Made by a program: the position numbers and the translations under genes
Notes under the pieces: model-generated
What the model saw: the letters and a program-made list of their open reading frames with translations, nothing else
Databases searched by the model: none
Told to the model about the DNA's origin: nothing
Assembly: GCA_019038625.1 (NCBI GenBank)
Contig: JAHOYU010000106.1
Coordinates: forward strand, 1 to 39,934
DNA: 39,934 bases
Reading direction: 5' to 3'
Source of the DNA: Candidatus Latescibacterota bacterium
GTDB lineage: Bacteria; Krumholzibacteriota; Krumholzibacteriia; Krumholzibacteriales; Krumholzibacteriaceae
Shown: positions 31,698 through 37,760 of the stretch, one piece after another
Numbering within the stretch: position 1 is the stretch's first letter
How the letters are laid out: every line of letters starts with the position of its first letter

Positions 31698-31811
31698 TCA
31701 AAATTTACTCTCAATCAGTTCACGCAACATATGAAAAGCGAGATTGCGTATTACTTTGTTGCGCGTGTTATTTATGATCCGGCGCAGTTCTTTGGCGGTG
31801 TAATCTTTCAT
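31698..31811 (-). CDS. Very small basic protein (37 aa)
   Basis: 37 aa from ATG 31811 to TGA 31698. Starts in an ATGA overlap with the end of the gene at 31808 and ends 1 base before the next ATG. Mostly one amphipathic basic helix (TAKELRRIINNTRNKVIRNL). Function unknown. Confidence 0.45.
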   Translation of the reverse strand: MKDYTAKELRRIINNTRNKVIRNLAFHMLRELIESKF

Positions 31812-32116
31812 GGTTTGTCCTTTGGTGGATAATCGAGATCACAGAGTGGCCGCCAATATCGCCCAATATATTTCTGCATCCCTTCGTCAATAGTCACGCC
31901 CCATTCTCCGGCCTCAAGGAACCCAACACCGCTTGATAACAATATGTCTTCACTCTGCTCGGGCCACGTATCAGGATCGTCTGTAATCTTTGTCCAGACT
32001 GGTAATGCAGATTCAAGTTCGCCAGCAAGCCGTTCGTGAACAAACTTAGCGTTTGCGTCATAGCAAACTGTCGCCCCCTCGCGCCACTTGCTCGGCAATT
32101 TCATAATATCTGTCAT
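31808..32116 (-). CDS. DUF551-like protein, longer form (102 aa)
   Basis: 102 aa from ATG 32116. The second half resembles DUF551: 'VWTKITDDPDTWPEQSEDIL' (like the 'W.KI.DELP.....ILL' start) and 'IGRYWRPLCDLDYPPKD' (like 'ITHWMPLPEPP'). The N-terminal half is an addition. With the gene at 31092-31316 this gives two related proteins in one operon, probably by duplication or double capture. Confidence 0.6.
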   Translation of the reverse strand: MTDIMKLPSKWREGATVCYDANAKFVHERLAGELESALPVWTKITDDPDTWPEQSEDILLSSGVGFLEAGEWGVTIDEGMQKYIGRYWRPLCDLDYPPKDKP

Positions 32117-32295
32117 GTCTTATCCTCCAGTAAAACAATCTCAGGCCCGGCTACCAAATACCCGTCACCATTTGGCCGAACCATCAGCCTGATCGTTGCG
32201 CCTTGTGGATCGAGCTTTTCAATGTCATCGGCGTTGAGGGTGATTCGCAAGTCGGCCCATGATTTGAATTTTTGGGTGGTTATGTGCATGGCCAT
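32113..32295 (-). CDS. Hypothetical protein (60 aa)
   Basis: 60 aa from ATG 32295, ATGA-coupled to the next gene. Mixed beta/alpha residues ('GATIRLMVRPNGDGYLVAG'). No family recognised. Confidence 0.45.
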   Translation of the reverse strand: MAMHITTQKFKSWADLRITLNADDIEKLDPQGATIRLMVRPNGDGYLVAGPEIVLLEDKT

Positions 32296-32298
32296 TCC

Positions 32299-32544
32299 TT
32301 AGTCTTCCTCGTGGCACCTAAAGCTTTCAATCACACACTCAGCGGCGGCCCTGGCCATCTTGCCGGTGGTCAAAGCAACGGCGGTCTGGTTGTCTGCCGT
32401 GTTGTAAAGTAGTTTAGATTCAGGCCATGTGCCTTTATCTACAGCGAACCACCACACGCCTTTGGCCATGCATTCAACATGGGCTGAATAGCCATAGCGT
32501 TCCAAGTAGCAATCGTCATGAAGGTCGCCCGTCCATTCATTCAT
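32299..32544 (-). CDS. Hypothetical protein (81 aa)
   Basis: 81 aa from ATG 32544 behind GAGG; first gene after the terminator-like hairpin. Acidic, Cys-containing ('DDCYLERYGY', 'RCHEED'). No family recognised. Confidence 0.5.
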   Translation of the reverse strand: MNEWTGDLHDDCYLERYGYSAHVECMAKGVWWFAVDKGTWPESKLLYNTADNQTAVALTTGKMARAAAECVIESFRCHEED

Positions 32545-32553
32545 AATTCAATC

Positions 32554-32594
32554 CTCAAAAAAAGAAACGACCCGACCCCATTACCGGGCCGCTT
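32554..32594 (-). terminator. Rho-independent terminator inside the leftward operon
   Basis: On the minus strand CGGCCCG pairs with CGGGTCG (one G-T pair) and is followed by TTTCTTTTTTT. A second small hairpin, CCCTGC/GCAGGG, stands upstream at 32601-32622. Eleven genes lie beyond it, so part of the transcripts must read through or restart. Confidence 0.65.
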
Positions 32595-32627
32595 CGAATA
32601 CCCTGCTCGTTGGATTGCAGGGTGAAA

Positions 32628-32741
32628 TCATGCTGGTATCCAATTTTTGAACACACGCTTATAAGCCGCGATACGTGCGCGTTTCTTTTTGCGCAATTCG
32701 TTGGCGCGGTCACGTTGGGCTTTTGTTGGTTTCTTTTTCAT
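32628..32741 (-). CDS. Very small lysine-rich protein (37 aa)
   Basis: 37 aa from ATG 32741 to TGA 32628. About 40% Lys/Arg ('KKKPTKAQRDRANELRKKKR'), 2 bases after the gene at 32744. Could bind nucleic acid. No family recognised. Confidence 0.45.
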   Translation of the reverse strand: MKKKPTKAQRDRANELRKKKRARIAAYKRVFKNWIPA

Positions 32742-32743
32742 CT

Positions 32744-32965
32744 TCAATCCTGTGTGTGTGACAGCATTTTAAGAAATTCCTTTTCAGGATCGTCCAGTCT
32801 CATGTTCACATAGCAAAGTTGGGTTTCGCCCCTGTGGTTTGTGTCCCATGATTTCATTTCTTTAATGAACGACTTGAAAAATGAGGCTTGCTCATCAGCA
32901 TCACAGCAAGCAAGTTCTGCGCCAATAAAGGCCCAGTCAATGTCGGTAATTATTCCTTTTCTCAT
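32744..32965 (-). CDS. Hypothetical protein (73 aa)
   Basis: 73 aa from ATG 32965, overlapping the end of the 27-aa ORF (ATGA). Mixed composition ('DIDWAFIGAELACCDADEQ'). It shares the 'FF+SF..E...W' helix plan with some DUF-type early proteins but no family is recognised. Confidence 0.45.
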   Translation of the reverse strand: MRKGIITDIDWAFIGAELACCDADEQASFFKSFIKEMKSWDTNHRGETQLCYVNMRLDDPEKEFLKMLSHTQD

Positions 32966-33045
32966 GCGGCTTTCCTTTCCGTGTTCCAGCTAAACTGGTC
33001 AGGCGGTTTTGGTAATTGGCGGCGGGTGCAGAGTTTGTCGGTCAT
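32962..33045 (-). CDS. Very small ORF (27 aa) bridging two genes
   Basis: 27 codons from ATG 33045 to TGA 32962. Overlaps the stop of Gp157 (ATGA) and the start of the next gene (ATGA), so it fits the coupled chain exactly. Product is basic with a 'PKPPDQFSW' end. May encode a peptide or only couple translation. Confidence 0.4.
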   Translation of the reverse strand: MTDKLCTRRQLPKPPDQFSWNTERKAA

Positions 33046-33539
33046 GTGATAACTATCCCTTGTTTCGCATCAATCAGCCTAGCCCCCGGAATCTCAATGT
33101 CTGCTTTCAGGTCTTTCAGGATTTGCGCCTTGTTGATCTTCCACGAAGCCGGGACCATTGTTTGATAGGAAACGGGCAGATCCTTTTCACTGTAGACTTC
33201 AACCATCTGGCCCGCTTTTCTGAGCGCGGCTGTAAATACGGGCGATTCGATCTTGGTTATGTCGCACTCGATCATGTTTGATCTGAGGTACTCTTTTAAC
33301 CAGTTGTGGTTGTTTTGCAGGGTTTTCTTACGTGCGGTCATGCGTTTAATTTCGGCTTCAAATGCGGCAATATCACCAGCAAGGTTTGCCATAAAAAGCA
33401 GAACATCACAGCCTTTGGCAACCAGATCACCGGACAATCCTTCGATGGTATCGGCCAAGTCATCGGCTGACATTTCGCCGCTGTCAATCAACGACTGCAA
33501 GCCCTTGAATTGATCGGTCAGTTCGTACAGGTGCGGCAT
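33042..33539 (-). CDS. Gp157-type protein (siphovirus Gp157 family)
   Basis: 165 aa from ATG 33539, one base from the ERF gene's end. The layout is that of the Sipho_Gp157 family: an N-terminal 'LYELTDQFKGLQSLIDSGEMS' helix, a coiled-coil middle ('FEAEIKRMTARKKTLQNNHNWLK') and a C-terminal 'KINKAQILKDLKADIEIPGARLI' ending with 'IVIT'. This family sits beside phage recombinases (ERF or RecT); function unclear, proposed to protect against host defences in one phage. Coupled with ERF here. Confidence 0.8.
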   Translation of the reverse strand: MPHLYELTDQFKGLQSLIDSGEMSADDLADTIEGLSGDLVAKGCDVLLFMANLAGDIAAFEAEIKRMTARKKTLQNNHNWLKEYLRSNMIECDITKIESPVFTAALRKAGQMVEVYSEKDLPVSYQTMVPASWKINKAQILKDLKADIEIPGARLIDAKQGIVIT

Positions 33540-34180
33540 TATTTGTCCTTCTCTTGTCTGTCTTTGATTCTGTCGAGTAGCTGATCTGCCTGTTTGTACG
33601 TCAGTCTTTCGCCCTGCCCGTCTATGTAGTCGTTTTCTTCCATCGTGGTTTTATGCTCTGCCCTGAAATCAGAGAGCGCGGCCAGTTGATCCCTAACGGC
33701 CATTGGTGTTTCTGGCTCCGGTTTTTCTTCCGGTGGCTTGGGCATTGGTGTATGCACTTCTGCGTCTGCATCGGCTGACAAAAGGGTCGGCAGCATGGTT
33801 ATCTGGAAAAGTGCCAGTTTGTGTGCGATTGATAGCGCCTTGTTGCAGGACTTATCCCCGCTATCCATTGCCTCGCCAATAACGCATGTGGTGACGCTGG
33901 AGCCGTCATTAGCAAAGAAATCGTACTCAACCGTAAGCATGGTATACATAAGCACTGAACCCGCCTTAGAGAGCCTTTCCTCGCGTTCCATGTTGGTTAC
34001 ACGCGGGACGGTGAATACATCATGCTTTGCAAAAATGTCATGCAGGTAGTTGTATGCATCGTCAATGCCGCGATATTTGAAACCCTGTTGCTGGTTTTGC
34101 TGGCCTTTGGTTAGCCCATCAGCATCGCGCTGTATCTTGCACATTTGAGCGTGAATCAGTGGTGTTGTTTGTTCGCTCAT
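33539..34180 (-). CDS. erf: ERF-family single-strand annealing protein
   Basis: 213 aa from ATG 34180. It matches ERF (essential recombination function) proteins: 'QGFKYRGIDDAYNYLHDIFA' near residues 32-51, then 'GSVLMYTMLTVEYDFFANDG' and 'GEAMDSGDKSCNKALSIAHK', the conserved central block. ERF anneals complementary single strands and, in P22, circularises injected DNA. The C-terminal 60 residues are a charged tail with 'PMPKPPEEKPEP'. Pairs with Gp157 downstream and NinB, Ref and RusA elsewhere to make a recombination system. Confidence 0.88.
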   Translation of the reverse strand: MSEQTTPLIHAQMCKIQRDADGLTKGQQNQQQGFKYRGIDDAYNYLHDIFAKHDVFTVPRVTNMEREERLSKAGSVLMYTMLTVEYDFFANDGSSVTTCVIGEAMDSGDKSCNKALSIAHKLALFQITMLPTLLSADADAEVHTPMPKPPEEKPEPETPMAVRDQLAALSDFRAEHKTTMEENDYIDGQGERLTYKQADQLLDRIKDRQEKDK

Positions 34181-34455
34181 TTCGCCCCCTCATGTGTGAG
34201 TGAGAGTAATTCGGCTTTTCTGGTTTCCAGCACATGCAGCGCGGCTGTGTGTTTGCCGATTTCTTTGTCGAGTCTCGCAGATACCGCTTTAATGAGCTTT
34301 CCGCTATCGACATCAATGTCAATTTCGATTTCGCCGCAATGGATCCATTCGCCATCATCGCTATAGTTGTGCGTTGTTAGTAAGAAACCTGTGGAATAAT
34401 CGCCCCTCAAAAACCGCTCAGGGTTAGTCAATGTTACGTTCTGTTTAATCTTCAT
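34177..34455 (-). CDS. Hypothetical protein (92 aa)
   Basis: 92 aa from ATG 34455, ATGA-coupled to ERF. N-terminal half beta-like ('VTLTNPERFLRGDYSTGFL'), then 'EIEIDIDVDSG' and a helix. Upstream of ERF, so may be a recombination accessory; no family recognised. Confidence 0.5.
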   Translation of the reverse strand: MKIKQNVTLTNPERFLRGDYSTGFLLTTHNYSDDGEWIHCGEIEIDIDVDSGKLIKAVSARLDKEIGKHTAALHVLETRKAELLSLTHEGAK

Positions 34456-34479
34456 TTCCTGTTCTCCAAAAATGCAGCA

Positions 34480-34758
34480 TCACAAGCCGTTGCGGATAAT
34501 TTCAAACTCATCACCAACACACTGGCCCGCAGTAAAACCAAACCGCTCGGATTCGGGCCACGGTTCACGGAGAAGCGCGTCAGGCTCCCACTCCCATTCG
34601 TCGGGTGATCCACCTAAAACGGTGTTGCCGTCAGTGTCCTCAAACTCTTTCGGGTCAGGGTCGTGATGGCCCCACTTGATGCCCTCGCCGATTAAACTGT
34701 TATAAACGCACGTTCCGACGCGGCCATCGGGCAATTTAACTTGTGTTCCCAGTTTCAT
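34480..34758 (-). CDS. Small barrel-like hypothetical protein (92 aa)
   Basis: 92 aa from ATG 34758 (MKLGTQVKLPDGRVGT). The start chosen overlaps the upstream stop (ATGA); an earlier in-frame start (34788) is unneeded. 'GTQVKLPDGRVGTCVYN' is like a small SH3/KOW-type beta barrel. Acidic end. No family recognised. Confidence 0.5.
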   Translation of the reverse strand: MKLGTQVKLPDGRVGTCVYNSLIGEGIKWGHHDPDPKEFEDTDGNTVLGGSPDEWEWEPDALLREPWPESERFGFTAGQCVGDEFEIIRNGL

Positions 34759-34943
34759 TTCGCCTCCTTCATAGCCGCAATCAACCACGGCAGTTCATCC
34801 AATAAATACGCCATGTCCTCGGTTTTATTCAGCGCAATCAAATCCCGTATATCGTCAATAATGATCTGAGCGCGGGTGGTGTTTTTAACGCCGATTAGGT
34901 GGTTGGGTGTTTTGGGTGTTGTTGATTGGGTGATGATTGTCAT
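34755..34943 (-). CDS. Hypothetical protein (62 aa)
   Basis: 62 aa from ATG 34943 (MTIITQSTTPKTPNHLIG), ATGA-coupled on both sides; a longer in-frame reading to 35033 would overlap the upstream gene. The C-terminal half is helical ('EDMAYLLDELPWLIAAMKEA'). No family recognised. Confidence 0.5.
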   Translation of the reverse strand: MTIITQSTTPKTPNHLIGVKNTTRAQIIIDDIRDLIALNKTEDMAYLLDELPWLIAAMKEAK

Positions 34944-35320
34944 GGCTGTTTCCTCAACAATGCGCGGCCCCTGGCTGCAATGGCGCGTTTGATGTTTCCG
35001 GCGCTGATTACAATGGCTTTGCGTTCGTCCCAAAGGGCGGCCAATCGCAACATGTCCGGGTCTTCAATATCAAGATCAGTTAGAACCTCCGTCCATCCGC
35101 CTTCCGGCCACGCGTTGTAACTGTACATATCGCCACCATCAAACCAATCATTCCGAACGCTGGTCATTTTCGCCTGAATGGTGTCTTTTTCAGGGATGCC
35201 AAATATGTACTCACCGTTTTCATTGCGCGGGGACATGAGTTTGTGGATCTCATCTTTTACGTTGCGAAACGCAATCCGGTTTTCCGCGTAGCTGATTACA
35301 AGCTCTTCGGTGGTTTTCAC
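34940..35320 (-). CDS. Hypothetical protein (126 aa)
   Basis: 126 aa from GTG 35320, overlapping the previous stop (GTGA). It has a helical N-terminus, an aromatic/acidic middle ('VRNDWFDGGDMYSYNAW'), and a basic C-terminal helix ('AGNIKRAIAARGRALLRKQP') that may bind nucleic acid. No family recognised. Confidence 0.5.
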   Translation of the reverse strand: MKTTEELVISYAENRIAFRNVKDEIHKLMSPRNENGEYIFGIPEKDTIQAKMTSVRNDWFDGGDMYSYNAWPEGGWTEVLTDLDIEDPDMLRLAALWDERKAIVISAGNIKRAIAARGRALLRKQP

Positions 35321-35481
35321 AACCTACCCCTCGCATTGTGGCTATGCTCTTGCTGATCAATCACGTTATTCTCGGCTCGCTCAATGTCTGCAAGTGATTC
35401 GGTTTCTTCTGGACGTGAATCAATCTCGCCCTGAATTTCGTCAATTACGTCCTGCAAAACCTGAGTGCTGATAACGCTCAT
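35317..35481 (-). CDS. Small acidic hypothetical protein (54 aa)
   Basis: 54 aa from ATG 35481 to TGA 35317, coupled by GTGA to the next gene. Strongly acidic helix (LQDVIDEIQGEIDSRPEETE), a charge profile like DNA-mimic or inhibitor proteins of phages, but that is only a guess. A Shine-Dalgarno (AGGAGTAGCGAA) precedes the ATG. Confidence 0.5.
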   Translation of the reverse strand: MSVISTQVLQDVIDEIQGEIDSRPEETESLADIERAENNVIDQQEHSHNARGRL

Positions 35482-35515
35482 TTCGCTACTCCTGTTCCTG
35501 CTTTTTCCACTGTGT

Positions 35516-35725
35516 TCATTGCTTGTCCGCTGATTCGTTGTGCGGATTTACTGACGGGTCTTGAACCGCGCCATTGTTTCTAATATCGGCCCAACTCCAC
35601 GATTCCTCACCAGCAACCGACAACCGAAACTGAATTTCACTGTCTGGCAATTCAGGGTGGTTAGTGTCTCGAAGCGTCTTTTGAACAGCTTCTGATATTT
35701 CTCTTTTTTGTCTTACTGAAAACAT
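35516..35725 (-). CDS. Hypothetical protein (69 aa)
   Basis: 69 aa from ATG 35725 behind ACGGAGGAAC, a strong ribosome binding site. Charged helix first (MFSVRQKREISEAVQKTL) then acidic 'SWSWADIRNNG'. No family recognised. Confidence 0.5.
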   Translation of the reverse strand: MFSVRQKREISEAVQKTLRDTNHPELPDSEIQFRLSVAGEESWSWADIRNNGAVQDPSVNPHNESADKQ

Positions 35726-35871
35726 TACGTTCCTCCGTTAAATAATCCGTCTAAAACCACTACCAAAGCCGGTAGGCCAAAGATAAACAAAGCGCCACCG
35801 ATAGCGATCAGGACAAGCTTTGCCGCGTTTCGGATTGCGTCTCGGATGGCGTGGATTTTGTTGGTGATCAT
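35725..35871 (-). CDS. Small membrane protein (48 aa)
   Basis: 48 aa from ATG 35871 to TAA 35725; the stop shares a base with the next ATG (TAATG). Basic amphipathic start (KIHAIRDAIRNAAK) then a hydrophobic stretch of about 23 residues (LVLIAIGGALFIFGLPALVV). One transmembrane helix. Function unknown. Confidence 0.55.
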   Translation of the reverse strand: MITNKIHAIRDAIRNAAKLVLIAIGGALFIFGLPALVVVLDGLFNGGT

Positions 35872-36068
35872 GCTGCTTTCTCTAAGTGTGGTGTATACAC
35901 AAAAACCTCGGCATCGTTTATGAACTGGGTGTAGGTGATGAAGTTTGAGCCATCGACACGGTTCAATTTCTTAATCACTGGTTTCCTGCACCAGCTGCAC
36001 CAGATGATGCTCTCTGGGCGCAATCCGTTTCGCAGCTCTTTGCGCCAACTGATGATTGTGTTATTCAC
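35868..36068 (-). CDS. Hypothetical protein (66 aa)
   Basis: 66 aa from GTG 36068, chosen because TAGGAGAGAG lies 3 bases upstream; the longer reading to 36098 has no such site. Contains CSWC, a possible metal knuckle, in 'IIWCSWCRKPVIKKLNR'. ATGA-coupled to the next gene. No family recognised. Confidence 0.5.
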   Translation of the reverse strand: MNNTIISWRKELRNGLRPESIIWCSWCRKPVIKKLNRVDGSNFITYTQFINDAEVFVYTPHLEKAA

Positions 36069-36087
36069 TTGCTCTCTCCTACCAGCA

Positions 36088-36156
36088 TCACCCGACACAC
36101 AACAGGATGCTGAGTGCCGGGAGTGCTTTGGGTGGGGTGGCGATATTCGATTTCAT
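36088..36156 (-). CDS. Tiny ORF (22 aa), ATGA-coupled
   Basis: 22 codons from ATG 36156 to TGA 36088, overlapping the stop of the first leftward gene. A short Pro-rich start and a hydrophobic end (ALSILLCVG). Kept because of its coupling; may be a peptide or a chance ORF. Confidence 0.3.
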   Translation of the reverse strand: MKSNIATPPKALPALSILLCVG

Positions 36157-36341
36157 GTTATAAACCTAATCCAACCGTTACCGTCTCGGTATTTCGCTGA
36201 TTGGTTAAGCTCCTCTGCGTGTTTTTCTGCTCGTTTTTCTGATGACCATGCGCTGTAGCTGTTGAACTGCCTATTGGTTTTCATGTTGGTCATGGTGATC
36301 TTGAACCGGCCCCCAGATGGTGAAACGTGGTATGTTCTCAT
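36153..36341 (-). CDS. DUF2188-like small protein (62 aa), first gene of the leftward operon
   Basis: 62 aa from ATG 36341 (MRTYHVSPSGGRFKITM); an in-frame TTG at 36374 is less likely. The beta-alpha layout 'YHVSPSGGRFKITMTN...' then 'AWSSEKRAEKHAEELNQ' is similar to DUF2188-type small proteins ('YHVxPxxxGWxVK...kxeAixxArelA'). It follows the leftward promoter by about 53 bases of leader. Function unknown. Confidence 0.55.
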   Translation of the reverse strand: MRTYHVSPSGGRFKITMTNMKTNRQFNSYSAWSSEKRAEKHAEELNQSAKYRDGNGWIRFIT

Positions 36342-36400
36342 TTTGCGCCTGCCTTGTTGGATTAGTGTTCCCAATCGCGTTGGGGTTAGTTCATGCTTCT

Positions 36401-36429
36401 AATTTAGCAAATCGCTATCAGGCTGTCAA
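36401..36429 (-). promoter_or_regulatory. Leftward early promoter (pL-like)
   Basis: On the minus strand TTGACA (plus 36424-36429) is followed by a 17-base spacer and TAAATT (plus 36401-36406), a perfect -35 with a 4/6 -10. It drives the leftward operon starting at 36341. Operator 1 overlaps its -10 and spacer. Confidence 0.8.
36405..36417. promoter_or_regulatory. Operator 1: TAGC-N5-GCTA
   Basis: TAGCAAATCGCTA, an inverted repeat of four bases each side. It lies in a 20-base stretch repeated nearly exactly at operator 2. Overlaps the leftward -10 element. Confidence 0.75.
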
Positions 36430-36438
36430 CACCTAATT

Positions 36439-36451
36439 TAGCAAATCGCTA
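36439..36451. promoter_or_regulatory. Operator 2: TAGC-N5-GCTA
   Basis: Identical 13 bases to operator 1, centre 34 bases downstream. It sits between the two -35 elements and directly abuts the rightward TTGACA. Confidence 0.75.
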
Positions 36452-36480
36452 TTGACATGTAATTAGCATGTGGCTATTAT
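36452..36480 (+). promoter_or_regulatory. Rightward early promoter (pR-like)
   Basis: TTGACA (36452-36457), 17-base spacer, TATTAT (36475-36480). The expected start point, 7 bases past the -10, is the A of the ATG at 36487, so the regulator mRNA looks leaderless. Confidence 0.85.
36464..36476. promoter_or_regulatory. Operator 3: TAGC-N5-GCTA (variant spacer)
   Basis: TAGCATGTGGCTA: the same half-sites with a different central five bases, centre 25 bases from operator 2. It overlaps the rightward spacer and -10, so binding here would block the rightward promoter. Confidence 0.7.
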
Positions 36481-36486
36481 GATTGC

Positions 36487-36702
36487 ATGGACGCAAGAAC
36501 ATTTTACACAGAATACGGCGAGGGTGAGTCTAAGCGCGTTTCAGAAGAGGCTGGAACTACTCTCGAATACTTTAAACAGGTCATGTATGACAACCGAAAA
36601 TTCAGTCCGAAACTGGCTGTAAAGGTTGTCGTTGCAAGCGAAGGCCGCATGACTCGCGCTGGACTGCGCCCTGATATTTGGGGTTCGGAAAGGGCAGCAT
36701 AG
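36487..36702 (+). CDS. Cro/YdaS-like transcriptional regulator (71 aa)
   Basis: 71 aa from ATG 36487. Residues about 15-66 form a small helix-turn-helix domain, 'SKRVSEEAGTTLEYFKQVMY' then 'SPKLAVKVVVASEGRMTRAG', closing with 'LRPDIW'. This ending and the 'SP..A..IE.AS.G.++R..LRPD.W' form are typical of YdaS/Cro-type regulators. It should bind the three TAGC-N5-GCTA operators and repress both promoters, including its own. The start has no ribosome binding site; it is apparently leaderless. No CI-type partner gene is found. The gene starts the rightward operon. Confidence 0.8.
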   Translation: MDARTFYTEYGEGESKRVSEEAGTTLEYFKQVMYDNRKFSPKLAVKVVVASEGRMTRAGLRPDIWGSERAA

Positions 36703-36730
36703 GATATTTAACGCACAGCAGGGGTAGCGC

Positions 36731-36775
36731 ATGTCAACGATCATGAAACGCCCTGAGTGGCTGTCTGATGACTAA
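36731..36775 (+). CDS. Tiny leader ORF (14 aa) overlapping the methyltransferase start
   Basis: 14 codons from ATG 36731 (MSTIMKRPEWLSDD) behind CAGGGGTAG, ending at TAA 36775, 8 bases inside the methyltransferase gene, whose start at 36768 has no Shine-Dalgarno sequence. It probably serves to couple translation (reinitiation) onto the methyltransferase; its product may also be a small peptide. Confidence 0.35.
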   Translation: MSTIMKRPEWLSDD

Positions 36776-37760
36776 ATACAAGCAATTAGCAAGCGCCAAC
36801 ACAGCCCAGTTACCGCGTTCATATGAAGAAATGACAACCGCAATCGCCCTTTGTGAAAGTGTGGACGAGTGCAAGGACTGGGCAGACAAAGCGGCCGCGC
36901 TTGCAAGCTATCACCGGCAATCAAAAGACACGGTTTTAATGAATCGGTTTATGCGGATACAGGCGAGGGCCATTCGCAGGGCTGGTGAGGTGCTGGAAAC
37001 GATTGAGCCTCAAAGCGGTGGTGACAGAAAATCAAACGGTGGGCAACCGCCCCTTGATAATACGCGCACGGCAGCAGCCCGCGAAGCCGGAATGTCACCA
37101 CACCAACAAAAAACCGCCATGAAAATAGCGCGGATACCTAAAGAAGAATTTGAAGAGTTGGTGGAGTCATACGAACCACCAACAATAACCAGGCTTGCTG
37201 TCAGGGAGGCTGAAAAAAGAGAGCAGCCAGCGCCGGTTAAGCGCGAACTGCCCGCAGAAGAATATAACTTGATTTATGCAGATCCGCCTTGGCGCTATGA
37301 ACACTCCAAAACCGACAACAGAAAAATAGAAAACCACTATCCAACAATGGACCTGCTAGAAATATGCAATCTGCCCATTGGCGCGCTGGCGCACGAAGAT
37401 TGCGTTTTATTCATGTGGACAACCAGCCCAAAATTATTCGAGTCAATGGCTGTAATTGAGGCATGGGGATTCAGTTACAGAACGTGTGCTGTGTGGGACA
37501 AAGAAATCATAGGTATGGGCTACTACTTCCGGCAACAGCACGAAATTCTGTTGATTGCGACAAAGGGAAGTCCCGGCACACCAGATCCATCGATGCGGGT
37601 TTCATCAATTATCAAGTCTCGCAGGGAAAAGCACTCTAAAAAACCTGATCTGTTTTATGGGCTGATCGAAAGCATGTACCCGAACGCCAAAAAACTAGAA
37701 CTGTTTGCACGGAAAACGCAACCGGGATGGAGTGCATGGGGTAACGATGCACAACTTTAA
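36768..37760 (+). CDS. MT-A70 family DNA adenine methyltransferase with N-terminal helical domain (330 aa)
   Basis: 330 aa from ATG 36768. The C-terminal part (about 163-330) is the MT-A70 catalytic domain: 'YNLIYADPPWRYEH' with catalytic DPPW at 172-175, 'CVLFMWTTSPKLFESMAVIE', 'GFSYRTCAVWDKEIIGMGYYFRQQHEIL', 'KHSKKPDLFYGLIES' and 'KLELFARKTQPGWSAWGN'. MT-A70 proteins add a methyl group to adenine N6. The N-terminal ~150 residues are helical and include 'EAGMSPHQQKTAMKIARIPK', a ParB/HTH-like stretch that may bind DNA. Overlaps the next gene by 14 bases. Phage DNA methylation protects from host restriction or times replication; which one here is unknown. Confidence 0.9.
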   Translation: MTKYKQLASANTAQLPRSYEEMTTAIALCESVDECKDWADKAAALASYHRQSKDTVLMNRFMRIQARAIRRAGEVLETIEPQSGGDRKSNGGQPPLDNTRTAAAREAGMSPHQQKTAMKIARIPKEEFEELVESYEPPTITRLAVREAEKREQPAPVKRELPAEEYNLIYADPPWRYEHSKTDNRKIENHYPTMDLLEICNLPIGALAHEDCVLFMWTTSPKLFESMAVIEAWGFSYRTCAVWDKEIIGMGYYFRQQHEILLIATKGSPGTPDPSMRVSSIIKSRREKHSKKPDLFYGLIESMYPNAKKLELFARKTQPGWSAWGNDAQL

